DNA of 64,000 bases from Marifrigoribacter sp965178585 (GTDB taxonomy: Bacteria; Bacteroidota; Bacteroidia; Flavobacteriales; Flavobacteriaceae). Under the pieces are notes generated by a model that saw only the letters and a program-made list of their open reading frames with translations, did no database searches and was not told the DNA's origin. Each line of letters begins with the position of its first letter. Position 1 is the first letter of the stretch. The stretch covers positions 1,736,001-1,800,000 of the forward strand of contig OZ238267.1 of assembly GCA_965178585.1 (NCBI GenBank), given 5' to 3'. Below are positions 1-6,381 of this stretch, piece by piece. The position numbers and the translations under genes were made by a program.

Positions 1-57
1 AATAAGTTAAACAATACTCGTTTAAAGAAGAAGAAAGTTCGTATTAGAATGATTTAA
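1..57 (+). CDS. C-terminal end of an upstream gene (partial)
   Basis: The first 19 codons of the window are an open frame ending in TAA at 55-57. The tail is strongly basic, with a run of four lysines followed by alternating valine, isoleucine and arginine. A basic tail just before a cold-shock gene would suit an RNA helicase or another RNA-binding protein, but 18 residues cannot identify the family. The gap to the cold-shock gene is 53 nt. Confidence 0.45.
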   Translation, partial: NKLNNTRLKKKKVRIRMI

Positions 58-110
58 TTCTTGGCATCATCTTTGAATAACTCATAGTATTAATAATTAA
101 ATATATTACA

Positions 111-302
111 ATGAGTAAAGGAACAGTAAAATTTTTCAATGAAGCTAAAGGTTTTGGTTTTATATCAGAAGAAAGTTCAAACAATGAACATTTTGTTCAC
201 ATTTCTGGATTAGTCGATGAAATTCGTGAAGGCGATGAAGTTGAATTTGATCTTAAAGAAGGAAAAAAAGGATTAAATGCTATTAACGTAAAAGTTATCT
301 AA
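111..302 (+). CDS. Cold-shock protein (CspA family)
   Basis: A 63-residue single cold-shock domain (OB fold) that binds single-stranded RNA or DNA and is expected to act as a cytoplasmic RNA chaperone. The diagnostic RNP1 motif KGFGFI is at residues 14-19 and the RNP2-like motif HFVHIS at 27-32. The start MSKGTVKFFN and the length (usual 63-70) fit the family. It is followed within 25 nt by a strong hairpin terminator, so it appears to be the last or only gene of its transcript. The short basic peptide end upstream may belong to an RNA-related gene, but this is inference. Confidence 0.95.
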   Translation: MSKGTVKFFNEAKGFGFISEESSNNEHFVHISGLVDEIREGDEVEFDLKEGKKGLNAINVKVI

Positions 303-325
303 CATATAAGCTTACATATAGACAG

Positions 326-356
326 AAGCCCATCACGTAATGTGATGGGCTTTTTT
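326..356 (+). terminator. Rho-independent terminator of the cold-shock gene
   Basis: An 11-bp stem with arms 326-336 (AAGCCCATCAC) and 342-352, a 5-nt loop, and a T6 tract starting at 351. It lies 24 nt after the cold-shock stop codon. Confidence 0.9.
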
Positions 357-428
357 ATGAATGATACTTAATGATTACAAATCTTTAGTAATCTTTTGTA
401 TATTTAAAAGAATTAAAAAAAAAATAAT

Positions 429-1133
429 ATGAATATTAAAAATGCTAATGTACTAATAACAGGAGGGAGTTCTGGTATTGGAAAAGAAACAGCAAAACAG
501 TTTTTAACTAAAGGAGCAAAAGTAGTTATAACAGGTAGGGATGAAAAAAAATTAAAAGCAGTAGCAGGTGAAATAGGAGCAATTCCGTTGTTATTCGATA
601 TAAGTGATTTAAAATCGATACCAAGTAAGGCTAAAGAGGTTATCTCATTATTAGATGGAAAAATAGATACTTTGGTAAATAATGCCGGAATTGGTGTGTT
701 TCCTATTTTAGGAGAAATTACTGAAGAAGATTTAGTGAGTGTTTACACTACTAATGTTTTTGGATTAACATTATTAACACAAGAGTTTATTCCATATTTC
801 AAAAATCAAAACTATGGTAATATTATAAACATTGGCTCAACAGCTAGTTTAAAAGGTTTTGCTCGTGGTTCGGTTTATGCTGCATCTAAATTTGCTGTTA
901 GAGGTTTAACTCAATCTTGGCAGGCCGAATTAAGGAAAGACAATATTAGAGTTTCTCTAGTTAATCCCAGTGAAGTCACAACAGCATTTTCTAATAATTC
1001 CCGTGAAGAGCGTGAAGAAGAATTTAATAAACTAGGTCCTGAAGACATTGCACAAACCATCATTTCTTTAGTCGAAATGCGAGATAAGGGATTTGTTCCG
1101 GAAGTAACGGTTTGGGCTACAAATCCATTTTAG
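429..1133 (+). CDS. Short-chain dehydrogenase/reductase (SDR)
   Basis: A classical SDR of 234 aa that oxidises or reduces an unknown carbonyl or hydroxyl substrate with NAD(P)H in the cytoplasm. The nucleotide-binding motif TGGSSGIG is at residues 11-18, NNAG at 84-87, and the catalytic tetrad Asn109, Ser137, Tyr150 and Lys154 is complete. Arg37 after the second beta strand suggests an NADP preference (inference from family knowledge). The start is fixed by the usual 7-10 residue lead before the first beta strand. It stands alone between the cold-shock terminator and a secreted protein, so context does not indicate a substrate. The assignment to SDR is secure; the reaction is unknown. Confidence 0.93.
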   Translation: MNIKNANVLITGGSSGIGKETAKQFLTKGAKVVITGRDEKKLKAVAGEIGAIPLLFDISDLKSIPSKAKEVISLLDGKIDTLVNNAGIGVFPILGEITEEDLVSVYTTNVFGLTLLTQEFIPYFKNQNYGNIINIGSTASLKGFARGSVYAASKFAVRGLTQSWQAELRKDNIRVSLVNPSEVTTAFSNNSREEREEEFNKLGPEDIAQTIISLVEMRDKGFVPEVTVWATNPF

Positions 1134-1198
1134 AATTGGTATAGAATCATTCAAATAAATCTATATTAATTTAAATCAAATCTAAAAATCATTACTTG

Positions 1199-1768
1199 AT
1201 GACACTAAAACACACTTTTTATCTTATCATATTATTAATTTCATTGCCTGTTATATCTCAAGAAAAAAGCCCTTCAGAAACATTTTGGAATACCTTAAAA
1301 TCTCATTGCGGTAAGGCATACGAAGGTAAACTAGTATTACCAGAAGATGATGAGGCTTTTGGAGGGAAGAAACTTGTAATGCATCTTAAAGCCTGTAATG
1401 ATAATGAAATAAAAATTCCATTCTATGTGGGGGATGATAAATCAAGAACTTGGATTCTAACAATGAATGAAAGTATCATAACACTAAAACATGACCATCG
1501 ACATAAAGATGGAACTGAAGATGATATTAACTTTTACGGTGGAACTGCAAGTAATACAGGTAAAGGAAATATTCAATTTTTTCCTGCAGATGTACATACA
1601 CAAAAAATGATTCCAGCTGCAGCAACAAATATCTGGTGGATAACTATTGATGAAAAAGAGTTTACATATAATTTAAAAAGATTGGGTACAGATCGTATTT
1701 TTAAAGTTGTAATGGACCTTACTAAAACTATTCCTGAACCTGAGCCTCCCTGGGGCTGGAATGACTAA
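1199..1768 (+). CDS. Secreted protein of unknown function
   Basis: A 189-aa protein with a clear Sec signal peptide (MTLKHTFYLIILLISLPVISQ, cleavage near residue 21). I do not recognise the family. The mature part is compact and polar, has a Cys pair (around residues 36 and 65, inferred from spacing) that could form a disulfide, several aromatic residues near the C terminus, and a proline-rich end (PEPEPPWGW). An in-frame TTG sits directly before the ATG at 1199; the ATG is preferred. The neighbours are unrelated, and 112 nt separate it from the next gene. It is probably periplasmic or surface-exposed. Confidence 0.75.
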   Translation: MTLKHTFYLIILLISLPVISQEKSPSETFWNTLKSHCGKAYEGKLVLPEDDEAFGGKKLVMHLKACNDNEIKIPFYVGDDKSRTWILTMNESIITLKHDHRHKDGTEDDINFYGGTASNTGKGNIQFFPADVHTQKMIPAAATNIWWITIDEKEFTYNLKRLGTDRIFKVVMDLTKTIPEPEPPWGWND

Positions 1769-1880
1769 ATGATAGAACTCAATTATCATATAATTCAATT
1801 TAATAAAAGAGCAGCCATTGGTTATTTTTATTAATTTAGTCAAATCTTCTTTATGATAAGAAACCTAAAAAAAATACCTA

Positions 1881-2294
1881 ATGCGTTTATTAATTTTTCT
1901 AGGACTAATTTTAGTACTTAACAGTTGCAATACTGATAAAAAAACAAATAAGATTATCGATAATAAAGTGCCTGAAAGCCCTGAGTTAAGTCAAGATTCT
2001 AAAATATTTTTGGGTAATCGATTGTTTTCAGAAAAAACCTGTATTACTTGTCATGCTGTAAACAAAAAAAAGGTTGGGCCATCAGTAGTAAAAATTATGA
2101 AAGTGTATAAAGAAAACAATGGTGATATTGTTTCGTTTTTAAAAGGGAAGTCAAAACCAATTGTAGACACTACTTCTAGTCAAGTCGCTATTATGCAAGC
2201 AAATATCGATGGTTTCTTAAAAGAAATAACCGATGTAGAATTAAATGCGATAGCTACCTATATGCTGCATGTGGATAAATTGAATAAGAAATAA
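1881..2294 (+). CDS. Lipoprotein c-type cytochrome
   Basis: A 137-aa protein with a lipoprotein signal (lipobox LNSC, lipidated Cys16) and one class I cytochrome c domain. The heme attachment motif CITCH is at residues 54-58, followed by the usual GPS segment (66-68), and Met105 is the likely sixth iron ligand. It should carry electrons at the periplasmic face of a membrane. The patatin-like gene starts only 4 nt after its stop, so the two are probably cotranscribed, although no functional link is obvious. The electron donor and acceptor cannot be read from the sequence. Confidence 0.88.
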   Translation: MRLLIFLGLILVLNSCNTDKKTNKIIDNKVPESPELSQDSKIFLGNRLFSEKTCITCHAVNKKKVGPSVVKIMKVYKENNGDIVSFLKGKSKPIVDTTSSQVAIMQANIDGFLKEITDVELNAIATYMLHVDKLNKK

Positions 2295-2298
2295 AATT

Positions 2299-3507
2299 AT
2301 GTATAACATATTATCATTAGATGGAGGTGGAAGTTGGGCAATAATGCAATTAATGACCCTAAAGGATAGATATGGTAATGTATCGGGTCATGAAATACTT
2401 AAAAAGTTTGATTTAGTAATTGCCAATTCTGGCGGAAGTATTGTCCTAGCAGCATTGGCAGAAAATTGGAAACTTGAAAAAGCCTTAACTTTATTTGAAG
2501 ATAAATCGGTTCGTGAAAGTATTTTTAGTGAAACTAGCTTCAAAGAGCGTTTTTTTCCAGTTGATTATTTGAGAAAGATAGGAATTGATCTGGGGCCAAA
2601 GTACAGTTCAAAACGTAAAAAAGAAAGCTTTGAGAATTTGTTTAAAAAAATAAACAAATTGCAAATGTCGGAGCTACCAGCGTTTATTAAAAATGAGTCT
2701 TTAAAAATCGTAGTTTGCACTTACGATGCATTAAATAATAGAGCAAAATTTTTTAAATCCTATGGAGAAGAAGCAGCGGATTACGATTCAATTAAATTAA
2801 CTCAAGCAATTCATGCTTCTTCAAATGCTCCAGTACAGTATTTTGATTTCCCTGCAAGGTTTAAAGCAAAGAATAGTGAAATTTTCTATGAACTATGGGA
2901 TGGTGCTTTAGGAGGTTTTAATAACCCTATTTTGGCAGGAATGATTGAGGCTTTTAAATTAGGAGTAAAGTTGAAGGATTTACAAATAGTGTCTATTGGT
3001 ACAGGAAATAAACTAATGTCTTTAAAAGATAAGGAAGAATATTGGAAAAGGAAACAAGTTGCAATTACAAAAAGAAGGAAAAAGTTGAATTTAAAATCCC
3101 TAGGGACTCAAGCCAAATATTTTAAAGAAACCGTATTAAATCAAGCGAAGACCATACTATATCAACCACCAGATACTGCTAATTACATTGCTATGATGTT
3201 TCTAAAAGCGAATTCTAATGAAGACATAAATGATCATATTGTAAGATTATCACCATTGATTCATATCGATTCCAATACTTCAAAAGAAGTAGAATCTCTA
3301 ATTAATAAAATGTATGCTTTAGATATGGATATTACAAAAGATGAAGAAATTCAATGTCTTTTAGATGGTTTTGATAAATGGAAAGAAGGAAAAATAATCA
3401 ACCAACCATTAGAATTTAAAATTAAGCGCAACAATGATATCGTTTTTATAAATGGTAATAAAGATTATAAAAATGGTATGGATAAATGGAAAAGTTGGGA
3501 TTATTAA
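2299..3507 (+). CDS. Patatin-like phospholipase
   Basis: A 402-aa cytoplasmic protein with no signal peptide and the patatin lipid acyl hydrolase core. The oxyanion-hole motif DGGG is at residues 8-11. The nucleophile elbow reads A-N-S-G-G (42-46) with Ser44 as nucleophile; the first glycine of the canonical GxSxG is replaced by alanine. The catalytic aspartate of the Ser-Asp dyad is Asp201 in WDGA. It probably hydrolyses phospholipid or acyl-ester bonds. The C-terminal 150 residues are lysine-rich and unassigned. Its stop overlaps the stop of the convergent ThiE-like gene by 4 nt. Anti-phage CapV-type patatins share this fold, but no CD-NTase neighbour is present here, so that role is not supported. 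Confidence 0.85.
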   Translation: MYNILSLDGGGSWAIMQLMTLKDRYGNVSGHEILKKFDLVIANSGGSIVLAALAENWKLEKALTLFEDKSVRESIFSETSFKERFFPVDYLRKIGIDLGPKYSSKRKKESFENLFKKINKLQMSELPAFIKNESLKIVVCTYDALNNRAKFFKSYGEEAADYDSIKLTQAIHASSNAPVQYFDFPARFKAKNSEIFYELWDGALGGFNNPILAGMIEAFKLGVKLKDLQIVSIGTGNKLMSLKDKEEYWKRKQVAITKRRKKLNLKSLGTQAKYFKETVLNQAKTILYQPPDTANYIAMMFLKANSNEDINDHIVRLSPLIHIDSNTSKEVESLINKMYALDMDITKDEEIQCLLDGFDKWKEGKIINQPLEFKIKRNNDIVFINGNKDYKNGMDKWKSWDY

Positions 3508-4145
3508 AATGTAAAGCGTTGCTCAGCAGTGGAAGATGCTTTCAATAACTGGTTAAAAGTGCTAATTGTATTAAAATTTTGAGTGATTTCTTCAGAAGCA
3601 GCAATTCCAGAAATACCCGTTTTCAATATGTCTGTAACATCTTCTGTGGTAATTCCACCAATACCAAGTATCGGTGTTTTGGTATTTAAAGCTTCTGTAA
3701 TTACAGTATAGCCATTTAAGCCTAATACCTGTTTTAGACTTTTATTAGCGCTTGATTTTCTAAAAGGGCCTAAAAACAAATAATCTATTTCTTTATTTAT
3801 TAAAGCTTCGCATTCTTGTAGATTATTGGCAGTTCCTCCAATAATTTGCCATGAGTATAAATATTTTTTTGCAGTCGCAGAATAGGAGTCTATTTTCTCA
3901 AAATGTACTCCATCTGCTTTCACTTCTTTTGCTATTTTATAAAGATTTTTAATAATTAATAAAGTCTGAAAATGAGCTGTTATATATCTAGCTTCTTTGG
4001 CAATTTTTAAAAATTCCTTTTCTGTTATATCCTTTAAACATAATTGTACTAATTCTGCACCAGCAGTACACGCTTTTTGGATGTTATCGAGATGCTCTTG
4101 TGGGGAATTCCCTTGAGATAAATAATGCAATTTAGGTAACATCAT
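3504..4145 (-). CDS. ThiE/TenI-like protein with degraded thiamine-phosphate synthase site
   Basis: A 213-aa TIM-barrel protein of the thiamine phosphate synthase family. Conserved scaffolding includes ADGVH (77-81), IGGTAN (102-107), LGPF (125-128) and GIGGI near the C terminus. Most residues that bind pyrophosphate and Mg in true ThiE are changed: QxRxK is Q34-L-C36-L-K38, the usual Asn-Asp of strand 3 is K66-N67, and the T-T/S-T-K loop after GPF is K130-S-S-A-N134. No other thi gene is nearby; a degenerate DEAD-box gene lies 33 nt upstream in the same direction. It may be a non-catalytic or repurposed paralogue. Two ATG codons are usable (4145 and 4142). Confidence 0.75.
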   Translation of the reverse strand: MMLPKLHYLSQGNSPQEHLDNIQKACTAGAELVQLCLKDITEKEFLKIAKEARYITAHFQTLLIIKNLYKIAKEVKADGVHFEKIDSYSATAKKYLYSWQIIGGTANNLQECEALINKEIDYLFLGPFRKSSANKSLKQVLGLNGYTVITEALNTKTPILGIGGITTEDVTDILKTGISGIAASEEITQNFNTISTFNQLLKASSTAEQRFTF

Positions 4146-4178
4146 GACTTTTTATTTTATTGTTAAAAATCGATATTT

Positions 4179-4790
4179 CTAAGTATTAACTTTTCTAGAG
4201 TGTTCCATAAAATAGGACTCAAAACGTTTTATTTTTGGGTGCATATTTTCAGAATATAATACATACTGACATTTTTTAATACTTTGAGTAATCGACATTA
4301 GTGCAGCAGCAGCAGATTGTTGAATAAGAAATTCTGCATCATCAATACTAAATATCTTCAATTCGGAAGTACTTACACCATTTAATAAAAACAATTTGTT
4401 AATGGTCTTAGGAGTAGAAATAAGAATGTCTACACCTTCAAATATTTCTGATTTTTGAACATCAATATGAAGTTGTTCATGACCGACATAAACACGTAAA
4501 GAATTATATTTAGTATATCTTAAAAAAAGATCATATAATTCTATGGCTTTTTCTTTATTTTCTACTAATACAATAGCCCTTGGAGCATTTCCAACAGCCT
4601 CACATTTTAATTTCTGCAAGGTAGTTAGTATCAGCGTGGTTGTTTTTCCACTACCTTTTGAAGCATTGCAATAGACATTTGCACCACTTTTTATTACAGG
4701 AATACTTTTGTTCTGAAAAGGAGTAGGTGTTATTATTTCTAGATTCTCTAGGGTCTCTTTTATATCTGGATGTAATTTTTTAAAAGGCAT
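4179..4790 (-). CDS. Single RecA-domain DEAD-box-like protein, catalytically degraded
   Basis: A 203-aa protein matching only the first RecA domain of DEAD-box RNA helicases. The Q motif (TPTPFQ, 21-26) and Walker A (ASKGSGKTT, 43-51) are present. Motif II reads D150-D-A-E153 instead of DEAD, and the SAT of motif III is missing (YSEN at the corresponding place). There is no second RecA domain. It may bind ATP but should not unwind RNA on its own. It is probably cotranscribed with the ThiE-like gene from a TATATTTG promoter at 4839-4846. The ends look intact, with a proper start and a basic C terminus, so this is more likely a maintained small protein than random decay. A full helicase is encoded separately at 56006-57124. 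Confidence 0.75.
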   Translation of the reverse strand: MPFKKLHPDIKETLENLEIITPTPFQNKSIPVIKSGANVYCNASKGSGKTTTLILTTLQKLKCEAVGNAPRAIVLVENKEKAIELYDLFLRYTKYNSLRVYVGHEQLHIDVQKSEIFEGVDILISTPKTINKLFLLNGVSTSELKIFSIDDAEFLIQQSAAAALMSITQSIKKCQYVLYSENMHPKIKRFESYFMEHSRKVNT

Positions 4791-4838
4791 GGAAATGAAT
4801 GTGAGATATTTTTGATATAGTTTTTATAATAATTAAAG

Positions 4839-4846
4839 CAAATATA
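4839..4846 (-). promoter_or_regulatory. Putative -7 promoter box (TATATTTG)
   Basis: A perfect match to the Bacteroidota -7 consensus TAnnTTTG on the minus strand, 49 nt upstream of the half-size DEAD-box gene. No clear TTG box was found at the -33 position. Confidence 0.4.
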
Positions 4847-4925
4847 CTCCTGAAAAGTAATAAATGTAATTTTCACTTTTTCTAATTTAGGGTTTTATTC
4901 TAGTATTCTAGAATAATGATTAAAG

Positions 4926-5666
4926 TTAGAGTGCTGTTTCTAATACTTCCCAAACTGTATTGGCTACAATTTTATGACCTTCAACAGTTGGATGTATACC
5001 ATCGCTTTGGTTTAATTCGGCAATACCACCAACATTTTCTAAAATAAAAGGAATAAATTTCAAATCATTAGTTTTTGCTAAATCCGCGAAAATATTTCTG
5101 AATTCAGTAGTATAATCTTGTCCCATATTAGGAGGTAATTCCATTCCCGCCAGAATAATGATTGTGTTCGGGTTCTCATTTTGCACGATGTCAATAATAG
5201 CTTGTAGGTTTGAACGAGTTTCTGTTAAAGGAACTCCACGTAATCCATCATTAGCACCCAGTTCTAAAAGAAAAATATCCACCTCTTGATTTAGTACCCA
5301 TTTAACTCTGCTTTTACCACCTGCAGTTGTTTCTCCACTTAATCCAGAGTTAACCACTACATAATCCAACCCCAAAGAATCTATTTTGGTTTGAAGTAGA
5401 CCAGGGAATGCGTCATTACTATCTTCCAAACCCATTCCGGCTGTTAGACTATCTCCAAAGCACAGAATAGTTTTTTTTGAACTTGCTACTACAACTTCAT
5501 TGTCAGATACTGTAGATATTTCGTTTTCCACTTTATCTTTTGTACTATTAGTATTACCACAAGAGATGAAAACTAAAGTGATAATAAAATAACAAAACTT
5601 TAAGAATTTACATTCAATTAGAGTACGTAGATTTAAAACTGTTTGTATATTTTTAACCTTGTTCAT
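4926..5666 (-). CDS. TesA-like GDSL arylesterase/lysophospholipase lipoprotein
   Basis: A 246-aa SGNH hydrolase. GDSL is at residues 71-74 with nucleophile Ser73; block II has the glycine of SGLSGETTAGG, block III the asparagine of LGAND, and block V Asp222 and His225 in DGIHP. It should cleave ester or thioester bonds of lipids in the periplasm. The N terminus ends in a lipobox (FISC, Cys36), so the mature protein is probably a lipoprotein; a 20-residue charged stretch before the hydrophobic segment is longer than usual. It is divergently placed 25 bp from an ABC ATPase/permease pair, exactly as tesA is next to ybbA-ybbP in E. coli, which supports the TesA assignment. Confidence 0.9.
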   Translation of the reverse strand: MNKVKNIQTVLNLRTLIECKFLKFCYFIITLVFISCGNTNSTKDKVENEISTVSDNEVVVASSKKTILCFGDSLTAGMGLEDSNDAFPGLLQTKIDSLGLDYVVVNSGLSGETTAGGKSRVKWVLNQEVDIFLLELGANDGLRGVPLTETRSNLQAIIDIVQNENPNTIIILAGMELPPNMGQDYTTEFRNIFADLAKTNDLKFIPFILENVGGIAELNQSDGIHPTVEGHKIVANTVWEVLETAL

Positions 5667-5691
5667 ATTAAAAGAATAAATTTATATTTAT

Positions 5692-6381
5692 ATGCCAAAG
5701 ATATTAAAGATTAACGGGCTAGAAAAAACATATACTAGCGGTACCAAACAATTAAAAGTACTACAAAATGTGTCCTTTGATGTAGAAAAAGGACAGACTT
5801 TTTCTATAGTTGGACCTTCTGGAAGTGGAAAAACAACTTTATTAGGATTGTGTGCTGGTTTAGATAAACCTGATACAGGTACTGTAGAATTATGTGGCTA
5901 TGATTTAAATGAATTAAATGAAGATGAACGAGCTCAATTGCGAAATAAGGAAGTTGGTTTTATTTTTCAAAACTTTCAATTATTGCCTACACTTACTGCA
6001 CTTGAAAATGTAAGTGTCCCCTTAGAATTGCAAGGAGCAAAGGATGCTACTAATTATGCCAAGACATTATTAAAAAAAGTAGGTTTAATTGACCGTTTAG
6101 ATCATTATCCATCACAATTATCGGGAGGAGAACAACAACGAGTAGCCTTAGCAAGAGCATTTTCAAATAGACCTTCTATATTATTTGCTGATGAACCTAC
6201 CGGGAATTTAGATGAGGAAACCGGAGAAAAAGTTATTAAATTGCTGTTTGAATTAAATAATGATGCTGGAACTACTTTGGTAATCATTTCACACGATTTA
6301 GAATTAGCGAATAGAACTCAACAAATATTGAAACTTAAAGGAGGAAAAATTATGACTAACGAACCAACCAACCAGTTTTGA
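5692..6381 (+). CDS. ABC transporter ATP-binding protein, YbbA/LolD type
   Basis: A 229-aa ATPase with Walker A GPSGSGKTT (41-49), Q-loop Gln93, signature LSGGEQQR (143-150), Walker B ILFADE (163-168) and the following D-loop residue Asp174. It belongs to the MacB/LolD/YbbA class, which powers mechanotransmission or release of lipids and lipoproteins rather than classical transport. The permease gene downstream overlaps it by 4 nt, giving translational coupling. The divergent TesA-like gene 25 bp away matches the E. coli ybbA neighbourhood. The true substrate is unknown even in model organisms. Confidence 0.93.
   Translation: MPKILKINGLEKTYTSGTKQLKVLQNVSFDVEKGQTFSIVGPSGSGKTTLLGLCAGLDKPDTGTVELCGYDLNELNEDERAQLRNKEVGFIFQNFQLLPTLTALENVSVPLELQGAKDATNYAKTLLKKVGLIDRLDHYPSQLSGGEQQRVALARAFSNRPSILFADEPTGNLDEETGEKVIKLLFELNNDAGTTLVIISHDLELANRTQQILKLKGGKIMTNEPTNQF

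Noticed and set aside
2299..3507. CBASS-type CapV phospholipase of an anti-phage operon.
   Set aside because: No CD-NTase or other CBASS gene is nearby; the neighbours are a cytochrome and a ThiE-like gene.
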